Shown here piece by piece: positions 1-6,714 of a stretch of DNA of 13,376 nucleotides. Location of the stretch: NCBI GenBank assembly GCA_005880525.1, contig VBFW01000140.1:1-13376 (forward strand), read 5' to 3'. Origin of the DNA: Chloroflexota bacterium. GTDB taxonomy: Bacteria > Chloroflexota > Dormibacteria > Dormibacterales > Dormibacteraceae. The notes below the pieces were generated by a model. The model saw only the letters and a list, made by a program, of their open reading frames with translations. It did no database searches and had not been told where the DNA came from. The first letter of the stretch is position 1. Every line of letters begins with the position of its first letter. A program made the position numbers and the translations under genes.

Positions 1-208
1 CGACCCTGCCGTCCGCCACCTAGACCCTTTTCTGGAGATGGAGCACCCACGCGCCGGCAAGGTGAAGGCGCTGCGCCACCCCGTGCGCTACGGCGCGGGC
101 GAACCGGAGCTGCGCCGCCTACCGCCGGAGGTCGGCGAGCAGAGCGACGAGATCCTGCGCGAGCTCGGCTTCTCCGACGATGAGGTCGCCAGGATGGCGC
201 CGGCATGA
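1..208 (+). CDS. CaiB/BaiF (class III) CoA transferase, C-terminal fragment
   Basis: This is the 3' end of a gene that begins before the window. The frame is read from base 2 and ends with TGA at 206-208. The 68 visible residues match the usual C-terminus of class III acyl-CoA:carboxylate CoA transferases: a segment with HPRAGKVKAL, a short proline-containing stretch, then PPEVGEQSDEILRELGFSDD, which corresponds to the family's closing 'GEHTDEIL.ELG' motif. Family members move CoA between an acyl-CoA and a carboxylate through an aspartyl-CoA intermediate. That catalytic Asp lies upstream and is not visible. The stop overlaps the start of the next gene (ATGA at 205-208), so the two are probably co-transcribed and coupled in translation. 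The substrate cannot be told from this fragment. Confidence 0.82.
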   Translation, partial: DPAVRHLDPFLEMEHPRAGKVKALRHPVRYGAGEPELRRLPPEVGEQSDEILRELGFSDDEVARMAPA

Positions 209-603
209 AGGCCCGCGTCGATCATGTAGGCGTCGTGGTCGCGTCGCTCGAGCGGACGGGCCAGTTCGTACGCGACGTGCTCGGGCTGGAGCTGACGCTC
301 GAGCCTCCGCCCCTCCCCGGCGGAGTGAATACCGCGTTCTACGGCGAGGGCGCGCGCGTCGAGCTGATCCAGATCGCGGATGCGCAAGCGCGTGAGCGCA
401 GGCTCGGCGACGCCGAGGCGCGCGTGGAGCACATCGCCCTCGAGGTCGAAGACGTGCTCGCGCTCATCGAGCAGCTGAAGGCCAAGGGCGTGCGTTTCAC
501 CACTGACGAGCCCGTGCAGGTACGCGAAAACCTGGTGGTCTGGACGGTGCCTGACACGTCGGCCGGCGTGATGTGGCAGCTCTTCAGTCGAGCGCGGCCA
601 TGA
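205..603 (+). CDS. VOC-superfamily protein, methylmalonyl-CoA-epimerase-like
   Basis: A 132-residue protein of two beta-alpha-beta-beta-beta modules, the normal length for a single-domain glyoxalase/bleomycin-resistance (VOC) enzyme. It opens with KARVDHVGVVVASLE, the methylmalonyl-CoA epimerase style start. Likely metal ligands are His7, Glu53 or Gln56, and His76 in the second module (ARVEHIALEVED). The last ligand position, usually Glu in 'GG.L.EL', reads GVMWQLF, so Gln125 stands there. That makes the exact reaction uncertain. The ATG overlaps the stop of the CoA transferase fragment, so a role in acyl-CoA metabolism (epimerase or isomerase of a CoA ester) fits the context, but this is inference. 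The 3' end overlaps the convergent hydrolase gene by 20 bases. Superfamily assignment is firm; the substrate is not. Confidence 0.8.
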   Translation: MKARVDHVGVVVASLERTGQFVRDVLGLELTLEPPPLPGGVNTAFYGEGARVELIQIADAQARERRLGDAEARVEHIALEVEDVLALIEQLKAKGVRFTTDEPVQVRENLVVWTVPDTSAGVMWQLFSRARP

Positions 604-1639
604 TCTCGTTCGCCAGCCGTGCCGTGCGGCGCTCGTGCACCGGCCACCACGACTGCCACGCGCGGTTCGTCAGCAACACCACCGCCAGCCCTTCCTCGGG
701 GTCCGCCCAGGCGATCGAGCCGCTCGCGCCGTAGTGCCCGAACGCCGTGGTGTGACTCCGGTCGCCCATGTAGTCGCTCGGCTCGCCGCCCCTGACCTCC
801 CAGCCCAATCCCCAGGGCACGCGCGCGCGTGGCGGGCGCGTCGGATCCCACGTCACGTCGCGCTGGGTCGGCGCCACTGAGGCCGGCGCGTCTGGCGGCG
901 CGGCGTTCTGGGTGATCATCGCCTTCCGCGCCGCGGCCGAGAGCGCCTCCGACTCCTTGCCCGGCAAGAACGCCGAGACGAACGTGAGCACGTCGCGAGC
1001 GCGGACGTAGAGCCCGCCCCATGGAAATCCCAGCGAGCGGAAGTATTTCGAGTTGCCGATCTCCCAGTCCAGCCCTTCCTGCCCTGTCGACTCGACCCAC
1101 GCGATGCGCAGCTGCTGGTCCTCGTCCGGCAGGAACACCGCGTCGTTGACGCCCAGGTCGCGCAGCAGGTCGAGCGCGAACCTCCAGTAAGCATCCATCG
1201 GCCGCCCTTTACCGCCGCCGGCGCTGCGACCGACGCACTCGGCGATCAGACCCAGGCCGACCGAGCTGTACAGGTGCCACCTCCCGGGCTGGAAGTGAAC
1301 GTCCTCGTCCATGAACGAGGCGATGAAGTCGTCGACCGGCGCGTGCCGTTTGCGCATGGCGAGGTTGTCGCGGCTGAATCCAGCAAGGCCTGACGTATGC
1401 GTTAGCAGGTGACGCGGCGTGACATCGCGACGCCAAGGTCGCTCGTCGTCGTCTCGAGCGAACTCTGGCAGCACGCCGCTGAGCGGGGCGTCGAGGCTGA
1501 GCAGGCCGCGATCGACGCATGCCATGAACGTGGCCGCGGTGACCGGCTTGGTGATGGAGGCGATGCTCCACAGCGTGTTCGCGGAGGCCGGAACCTTGCG
1601 GCTCATGTCGGCGACGCCCCAGTAGCGCTCGACCAGCAC
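584..1639 (-). CDS. Serine beta-lactamase-like hydrolase (class C/esterase family), apparently 5'-truncated
   Basis: From the GTG at 1639 the product is 351 residues with the penicillin-binding/beta-lactamase fold. The nucleophile motif is S28-I-T-K31 within LWSIASITKPVTAATF. HLLTHTSGL follows at 77-85. Y124-S-S126 stands where class C enzymes have Y-x-N. GHYGASG near residue 310 is the HxG-type third motif. Such proteins are esterases, peptidases or lactamases; no signal peptide is visible. The start is odd. Codons upstream of the GTG continue in frame from about 1675 and encode APRALLVSRGDE, which matches the usual family N-terminus (P.A.LLV.R.GE), yet there is no ATG, GTG or TTG before an in-frame TAG at 1736-1738. 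A terminator lies in that interval, and no Shine-Dalgarno precedes the GTG. The gene may therefore be a 5'-truncated remnant that has kept its catalytic residues. It runs convergent to the VOC gene. Confidence 0.8.
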   Translation of the reverse strand: MLVERYWGVADMSRKVPASANTLWSIASITKPVTAATFMACVDRGLLSLDAPLSGVLPEFARDDDERPWRRDVTPRHLLTHTSGLAGFSRDNLAMRKRHAPVDDFIASFMDEDVHFQPGRWHLYSSVGLGLIAECVGRSAGGGKGRPMDAYWRFALDLLRDLGVNDAVFLPDEDQQLRIAWVESTGQEGLDWEIGNSKYFRSLGFPWGGLYVRARDVLTFVSAFLPGKESEALSAAARKAMITQNAAPPDAPASVAPTQRDVTWDPTRPPRARVPWGLGWEVRGGEPSDYMGDRSHTTAFGHYGASGSIAWADPEEGLAVVLLTNRAWQSWWPVHERRTARLANEIMAALD

Positions 1640-1677
1640 CTCGTCGCCGCGCGAAACCAGCAGCGCGCGCGGAGCAC

Positions 1678-1716
1678 AAAAAAAGTGGAGCGGCGCAGGG
1701 GTGGGCGCCGCTCCAC
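1678..1716 (-). terminator. Rho-independent terminator of the small membrane-protein gene
   Basis: A perfect 12-bp stem (1685-1696 pairing with 1705-1716, GTGGAGCGGCGC against its complement) encloses an 8-base loop. On the minus strand it is followed by seven T residues (the A-run at 1678-1684 on the plus strand). It lies 19 bases past the stop of the 100-residue gene at 1736 and points the same way, so it should end that transcript. It also sits just ahead of the serine hydrolase reading frame and would cut that gene off from transcription from upstream. Confidence 0.9.
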
Positions 1717-1735
1717 ACCGAGGGGTGAGAGAGCT

Positions 1736-2038
1736 CTAAAAGACGGTCTGCTTGTTCGGCTTGCTGGGGCTGCTGACGGCCGGCGCGCTGCCCCTGTCGT
1801 TGTCCTGGTTCAGGACGGTGCCCGGGGCCGCGTGCGTTGCGCCGTTCCTGTAGTTGTCCTGGTTCAGGACGGTGCCGGGGGCCGCGTGCGTCTTGACGAT
1901 CTGCGGAGCCGAGGAGAGCGCGCCGCTGGCGACGAATGCGCCGCCAAGACCGAGGACCGCCGCCGCCATGAGCGCCGCCAGGATGATCCACAGCTGCCTG
2001 TAGCTCTTCGATCCCTGAAACGTCCGTCTGGCTTCCAT
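1736..2038 (-). CDS. Small single-pass membrane protein with a duplicated 18-residue unit
   Basis: A 100-residue protein of unknown function. A short basic, polar N-terminus (residues 1-14, MEARRTFQGSKSYR) is followed by one hydrophobic helix (about 16-40, LWIILAALMAAAVLGLGGAF) and then a polar, Pro/Ser/Asn-rich tail. The tail holds two near-identical units beginning THAAPGTVLNQDN, 18 residues apart, then a low-complexity end (SAPAVSSPSKPNK). The topology suggests an anchored protein or uncleaved signal anchor with the repeats outside the membrane. Translation looks good: GAGGT stands 5 bases before the ATG. A strong terminator lies directly downstream and a 112-base intergenic region upstream, so it is probably a single-gene unit. 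I recognise no family. Clean start, stop, Shine-Dalgarno and terminator make it a convincing gene. Confidence 0.72.
   Translation of the reverse strand: MEARRTFQGSKSYRQLWIILAALMAAAVLGLGGAFVASGALSSAPQIVKTHAAPGTVLNQDNYRNGATHAAPGTVLNQDNDRGSAPAVSSPSKPNKQTVF
1799..1891 (-). repeat. Tandem duplication inside the small membrane-protein gene
   Basis: Two 39-base copies (1799-1837 and 1853-1891) differ at a single base (CCC against CCG in the run of C and G), with a 54-base period. They encode the two THAAPGTVLNQDN units. The near identity at DNA level, including third codon positions, points to a recent duplication rather than old divergent repeats. Confidence 0.9.
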
Positions 2039-2108
2039 TTCTTACCTCGCGTTATTTATTTGGCCAATGCCTGACGCGAGCGTATGGACACAAGGCGATC
2101 GCTCCTAT

Positions 2109-2134
2109 GTCACGCGACACACGTGACGCGTGAC
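2109..2134. repeat. Inverted repeat in the intergenic region, possible operator
   Basis: GTCACGCG (2109-2116) and CGCGTGAC (2127-2134) form perfect 8-base arms around a 10-base spacer that itself contains CACGTG. A second GTGAC at 2123-2127 can also pair with the left arm. No T-run follows on either strand, so an intrinsic terminator is unlikely. It lies between the end of the cyclase gene and the start of the small membrane-protein gene, about 70 bases upstream of the latter's ATG, a plausible place for a regulator. The GTGAC/GTCAC half-sites resemble Crp-family half-sites (TGTGA/TCACA) only loosely. Confidence 0.45.
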
Positions 2135-2150
2135 GTCCGACACAGTTCGC

Positions 2151-5100
2151 TCAGCCGACGCGATAAGCCGGCACCGGATGCGCGAAGCCCTTCAGCTCGA
2201 GCATCTCGAGCGGGGCGTCGACACGATCGCGGAGCCGCTTCCACGCTTCCTCGCTGAGCACGATCTGGTTGGGTCCCGCCTGCGCCTGCAGCCGCGACGC
2301 CAGGTTGGTCGTCTCGCCGAGCACGCTCAGGTTCGCGTTTTTGCTCAGCCGGCCGACGATCGCCGGGCCGGTTGCGATGCCGATCCCCAGCGCGATGCCC
2401 ATATAGCGCGCGCGGTCACGCATTGCGACTGCGGCGCGGAGCGCGTGGCTGGCGTGATCGACGGACTGGCCGCTGACGTTGAAGGTCGCCATCACTGCAT
2501 CGCCGGCGAACTTGTCGACTGTTCCGTGATGGCGCGCCACCTCACGAGCGGCTGACCGCTGCAGCGAGGCGATCTTGTCCGCCATCACGGCCGGCGCCGT
2601 GGAGCGACTCATCTCGGTGTAGCCGCGGACGTCGGCGAACAGCACGGTGACGAAGCGCTCACCGGTGGCCGTCGGCTCTGCAGCGTGGGCAGGCGGCTGC
2701 GGGACGTGCAGAGGAATGTCCAGCTCCCTCGCCAACTCCTCAGCCTGGCTCTGCTGCCCCCTGTGCTCGCGCTCCTGCGCACTGCTGATGACCTGCTCCA
2801 GGATCAAGGCTGCGGCTTCGCGGGTGCCTGATCGCGCCGCCGCCTCGGCGAGCGCCAGCAGCGCACGATTGGCGAAGAACCAGGCACCCACGCGGCTCGC
2901 CAGCTCGACAAACGGCGGCGCGGCCGCCAACACCGTCTCGTAGTCCTGTCTTGCGCGAGCAACGTCTATCCGGACAGCAGCGAAGAAGCCGGTCTCTGGC
3001 GCATCGCTAAGTTGGGCCTCGACGCGGTCAACAGCACCCAGGTCGACCAGCGCCTGCAGCGCAAGCGCGCGTTCGAACGCCCATGGCCAGCCGGTCACCA
3101 GGTTGTCGACGGGCTGCGCCGCTAGCGCCGCTTCCGCACTGGCGCCGCCGGCCACGGCCAGCGTCAGCTCCGCTCCCCAGCGCGAGAGCTGGTCCTGCCT
3201 GTCCACCGCGAGGCGGGCAGCCGGCAGCGCTCGCCGTGCATCGTCGACTCGTCCCAGGGCGGTATAGGCGTGCACGAGAGTGCAGTTCGTCCACAGCACT
3301 CCGACTGTCCACTCGCGATTGGCCGACATCTGCCTGGCGGTCTCGGCGATCTCGGCTGCGCGCGCGGGCACGCCCTGCCCGATCGCCAGCATCGCCTGGC
3401 TGTTCAAGGTCGCGAAATGGTTCGGGTCGACCGCCCGCATTCGTTCGACCCGCGCGGGCGCCTCGTCCCACCGCTCCAGGGGCAGGAACAGAAGCGTGTT
3501 GTTCATGGCCGCCAAGGCAAACCAGCTCCAACCGCGCGAGACCGCACCTTCGGCTGAGCGGTCGAGCCATTCGATGGCCTCGTCGACGAACCCCTCGCAT
3601 GCCAGGCCGAGGCCGAAAAGGTCTTGCGCACGGACGAGCGCCATACCCGCGCCCGTGGCTTCTGCGGCCGCCAGCGCCTTCTTCGCCCAGGCAGCGCACG
3701 AGGGGCCGTCGATCTGCACGATGCGGAAGAACGCAAGGTGGTTGTAGGCATCCGCGAGCTCCGGGCTCGGACCCAACGGCTCGAGAACTGCGATTGCCCT
3801 GTGCAACTGAGCTTCTGCGGGACCGTGCCGCATGCGCGGGTAGTACGAGTCGGCAAGGGAGACACGCACCCGCGCCGCCTCGACCTCGCGGCCTGCAGCG
3901 TCGAACAGCGTGACCGCCTCTTCCAGGCACCGCTCCGCCGCACCCGCCGCACCGGGCCGGTTGGCATACAGAAGGCAGGTGCCCAGGCGCTGGAGCGCGG
4001 AGGCACGACGCAACGGATCGTGTATGTGCGGCAGGGCTCTTTCGTAGAGATCAGCCGCGTCGGTCATCGACCACGTTTCCTCGGCCTCGCCTGCGGCCTG
4101 TAAGCACACCGGCACAGCCTCATCCGTGCGACCCGCGGCGATGAGGTGGCGCGCGATGTCAACCGCGCCGGACCCAGGCTGATTTGACAACGCGTCGGCG
4201 GCTCGGCTGTGGTACTCCTGCCGCTCCGTCGAGACCAGGTCTTCGTAAACCGCGTCCCTGGTGAGCGAGTGACGGAAGTGATAGGTGCCGCCGGCGTGTG
4301 CTTCCTCACGCAAGAGCTGGTGCTGGACGCAAGCCCGCAGGGCCTCCCGGATCGCGCGCAGGTCTTGGCCCGCGACGGCGATGAGGGTCGCGTCGGTGAA
4401 ACGGTCGCCGAGAACCGCGGCCGCGCGCAGCATGCCAACCTGGTCCGGGCTGAGCCGGTCAAGGCGCAAGAGGATCGTGTCGCGCACCGTGCGGGGCAGC
4501 CGGAGCTCGCTCAGCTCTTTGCGTTCCCAGCCACGCTCTGTACGAAAGATGTCGCCTGCCTCCAGCGCCTCTTTGATCAGCTCCTCGATTACGAACGGGT
4601 TGCCCTCGCTGCGCTCGTGAAGCAACTTGCCGACTTCAGGGCTGCCCGGCTCGTCGAGGATGGCCTCGACCACTGAAGCGACCTCTTGCACATCAAGGGA
4701 CTTCAGCTCCATGACCTGGGCCAGGGCGTTGCGCCGCCAGGCCTGCAGATCGTGGAGCAGCGGGTGGCTTCGGCCGAGCTCCTCGGCTCGGTATGTCACC
4801 AGCACCAACATGCGTGTGCCCTGCACGCGGCGTGCCAGGTAGTCGATCAGCTCCCGGGTCGACGCATCGGCTCCATGCAGATCCTCGATCACGAGCAGTA
4901 GGCCCGATTTCGCGGCCACCAATTCGAGCAGTTGGAGGATGCCTTCGAAAAGGCGCAGCTTCGCGTGATTGGGATCGCCCGCCTCCACCGGCGACGGGCC
5001 AAGGCGCGGAAAAAGATTGCCCAGGGCCGCCGCCGATCGCCCGAGACCGGCTCGGAGCGTCTGCAGATCCGCGCGGGCGACGTAGTTACCCAGCGCCTCC

Positions 5101-5345
5101 AGGAACGGCAGATACGGCATCGCCATCGCAGCCTCGGAGCACGCCCCGGTAAACACCTTCATTCCCAGGCCGCGGGCCCGGTCGCCCGCCTCGCTCGCGA
5201 GCCGGGTCTTGCCGATGCCGGCCTCTCCTGCGATAAGCACCATGCGACCCTCGCCGCGCGCAGCAGCGAGTAGTGAGTCCTCGAGTTCGGTGAGCTCGGA
5301 CTCTCTGCCGACGAGTACGGGACATAAGGCCCTGATCGCGGCCAC
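2151..5345 (-). CDS. AAA ATPase/TPR protein with C-terminal class III adenylate cyclase domain
   Basis: A 1064-residue cytoplasmic multidomain protein from the GTG at 5345. Residues about 10-300 form a STAND/AAA ATPase: LVGRESEL, Walker A GEAGIGKT (40-47), Walker B LLLVIED (149-155). A long alpha-helical region of TPR-like repeats follows (about 390-880). The class III nucleotide cyclase domain occupies about 894-1064. It has both metal aspartates (LFADVRGYT, Asp905; KFAGDAVMA, Asp949), the base-selecting Lys945, and the transition-state pair Asn1014 and Arg1018 in TTNLASR, so it should be active and is most likely an adenylate cyclase. Many relatives carry the cyclase at the N-terminus; here the order is reversed. 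An ATG 42 codons upstream is in frame, but the extra residues are basic, unlike the family, and lie inside tfuA. The GTG sits 13 bases after the tfuA stop, with AGGA 11 bases before it. It is the last gene of the ycaO-tfuA unit. Confidence 0.88.
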   Translation of the reverse strand: MAAIRALCPVLVGRESELTELEDSLLAAARGEGRMVLIAGEAGIGKTRLASEAGDRARGLGMKVFTGACSEAAMAMPYLPFLEALGNYVARADLQTLRAGLGRSAAALGNLFPRLGPSPVEAGDPNHAKLRLFEGILQLLELVAAKSGLLLVIEDLHGADASTRELIDYLARRVQGTRMLVLVTYRAEELGRSHPLLHDLQAWRRNALAQVMELKSLDVQEVASVVEAILDEPGSPEVGKLLHERSEGNPFVIEELIKEALEAGDIFRTERGWERKELSELRLPRTVRDTILLRLDRLSPDQVGMLRAAAVLGDRFTDATLIAVAGQDLRAIREALRACVQHQLLREEAHAGGTYHFRHSLTRDAVYEDLVSTERQEYHSRAADALSNQPGSGAVDIARHLIAAGRTDEAVPVCLQAAGEAEETWSMTDAADLYERALPHIHDPLRRASALQRLGTCLLYANRPGAAGAAERCLEEAVTLFDAAGREVEAARVRVSLADSYYPRMRHGPAEAQLHRAIAVLEPLGPSPELADAYNHLAFFRIVQIDGPSCAAWAKKALAAAEATGAGMALVRAQDLFGLGLACEGFVDEAIEWLDRSAEGAVSRGWSWFALAAMNNTLLFLPLERWDEAPARVERMRAVDPNHFATLNSQAMLAIGQGVPARAAEIAETARQMSANREWTVGVLWTNCTLVHAYTALGRVDDARRALPAARLAVDRQDQLSRWGAELTLAVAGGASAEAALAAQPVDNLVTGWPWAFERALALQALVDLGAVDRVEAQLSDAPETGFFAAVRIDVARARQDYETVLAAAPPFVELASRVGAWFFANRALLALAEAAARSGTREAAALILEQVISSAQEREHRGQQSQAEELARELDIPLHVPQPPAHAAEPTATGERFVTVLFADVRGYTEMSRSTAPAVMADKIASLQRSAAREVARHHGTVDKFAGDAVMATFNVSGQSVDHASHALRAAVAMRDRARYMGIALGIGIATGPAIVGRLSKNANLSVLGETTNLASRLQAQAGPNQIVLSEEAWKRLRDRVDAPLEMLELKGFAHPVPAYRVG

Positions 5346-5358
5346 GATGCCGCGAATC

Positions 5359-6714
5359 CTAGTCCGGGGTGCGAGTCTTGACCGGGCTCCCGTTGATGAA
5401 GCAGAACTCGCGCAGGACCGATGCTTGGAACGCCGCGAGTCCCGTATAGCCCAGGTTGGCGATGTAATCATCCAGGTCGCTAGGCACAGCGCGGCCGAGA
5501 CGTTCCTCGAAATACCATCTGTGCAGCTCGTTCAGTGTCAGCCGGGCGCCTTCGAGCGTTGGGTCCTCCATTCCCTGCGCGGCGAGGGCCGCCTGCTTGG
5601 CGCGCAGCCGCTCGACCAGCCGCGGATAATCTCCCGACACCCGTAGCTGATCGAGGACATAACCCTCGGCGTCGAGGGCGGCAAGGTTCGTGATCCAGCC
5701 GACCCGCGCCTCATCCTCGAGCAGGCCCTGCATGCGGGCGTCGTCGACGTTGTTCGCCTTCATCCAGCGCCGCCGGTCATCGCCGCTGGTGACCTTGTGG
5801 TGGCTCCAGAGTCGCCTCTCCGCCAGGACTCGCTGAGGCCCGCCTTGCGCCAGGCCCTGCACATAGGAATGTTTGATCGCCAGAACTCTGGCCACCGCGG
5901 CCTGCTGAACGCGTGTGTAGGTGTCGCCCTCGAGGCGCAGCTCCTCCAGGACCGCGTCGAGCAGGATGACATCAGATTCGTTGGATTCCCCGGCCAAGCG
6001 CCACGCAGACTCCCACATCGAGGAGTTCTCGAACGCGTAGCGCACGGCCTTCGGCGGGAGCCCTGATGCCATCCGGTCGCGTATGGTGCGCAGCATCGCC
6101 ACCGCGTCCTCCCGCTTGAGTGAGGCGCTGCCCGCACGCAGCCAGGCCTCGAGTGCGGCGAGCTCGGCGGGAGGCAACCCCACCTCGCGGGCGCCCTGCA
6201 GCACGCGTGAGTATCTGCGGTCTGGATAGAAGAGAGCCTTCGCGATGGACTCGAGCGCCGCGGCGATCGGAGCCGTCAGAACGCTTGCCTCGACAGCCAG
6301 CTCGAGCGTGTGACGAATGTCGACCATGGCGTCGGAGAGGGCACGGAAGCCGAGCTCGGCAGGAGCCTGCGCCACAGCGACCTCGTCGTCGTCCTCCAAC
6401 GCGCCGGTGCGGTAAGCCTCGAAGATCGAGCCGACGCCTTCCATCCCAAAAACCTCGAGCTCAGCGGCACGGAGAGCTCCCATGCTCGCCGCGCCGAAGA
6501 CGTGAATGCCACGACTCATCGCCCAGAGGATCTCTTTGTGCCAGACCGCCGGCTGGCGCTCGAAATAGCCGTCGATGATGCCGATCACTTGGGGGCCCTT
6601 CTGTGCCGCGCGGTACACGTCGCCTTCTGCAGCCGGAGGGAGGTAAGTGGCCTCGAGCTCGCCTCGTGCGTCCGCCGCGCTGAGGGTTGGTCCCGTGAAG
6701 ATGACGGCGTTCAC
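5359..6714 (-). CDS. TfuA-like protein, partner of YcaO
   Basis: A 451-residue protein. The N-terminal part (about 1-170) is a clear TfuA core: MNAVIFTGPTLS, then IDGYFERQPAVWHKEILWAM (47-66), GIHVFGAASMGALRAAEL (69-86) and GMEGVGSIFEAYRTGALEDD. In known systems TfuA works with YcaO in ATP-dependent conversion of a peptide backbone amide to a thioamide (McrA thioglycine, thioviridamide-type peptides) and is thought to deliver sulfur. Residues 170-451 are a long, mostly helical and charged extension with no motif I recognise; the core alone would be about half this length. The start is GTG at 6714, overlapping the ycaO stop as GTGA (6711-6714), with no separate Shine-Dalgarno, so translation is coupled to ycaO. 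The cyclase gene follows after 13 bases. Confidence 0.9.
   Translation of the reverse strand: MNAVIFTGPTLSAADARGELEATYLPPAAEGDVYRAAQKGPQVIGIIDGYFERQPAVWHKEILWAMSRGIHVFGAASMGALRAAELEVFGMEGVGSIFEAYRTGALEDDDEVAVAQAPAELGFRALSDAMVDIRHTLELAVEASVLTAPIAAALESIAKALFYPDRRYSRVLQGAREVGLPPAELAALEAWLRAGSASLKREDAVAMLRTIRDRMASGLPPKAVRYAFENSSMWESAWRLAGESNESDVILLDAVLEELRLEGDTYTRVQQAAVARVLAIKHSYVQGLAQGGPQRVLAERRLWSHHKVTSGDDRRRWMKANNVDDARMQGLLEDEARVGWITNLAALDAEGYVLDQLRVSGDYPRLVERLRAKQAALAAQGMEDPTLEGARLTLNELHRWYFEERLGRAVPSDLDDYIANLGYTGLAAFQASVLREFCFINGSPVKTRTPD

Noticed and set aside
1409..2074. 221-codon plus-strand frame opposite the hydrolase and the small membrane protein
   Set aside because: Arg-rich composition, it crosses a terminator and two minus-strand genes that have recognisable motifs or clear signals, and it has no ribosome-binding site.
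2109..2134. Inverted repeat as terminator of the cyclase operon
   Set aside because: No T-run follows the stem on either strand, and the 10-base spacer and half-site pattern look more like an operator.
5346..5471. Upstream ATG extending the cyclase by 42 residues
   Set aside because: The extension lies inside tfuA, is Ser/Arg-rich and unlike the family. The GTG at 5345 follows the tfuA stop and precedes the conserved LVGRESEL.
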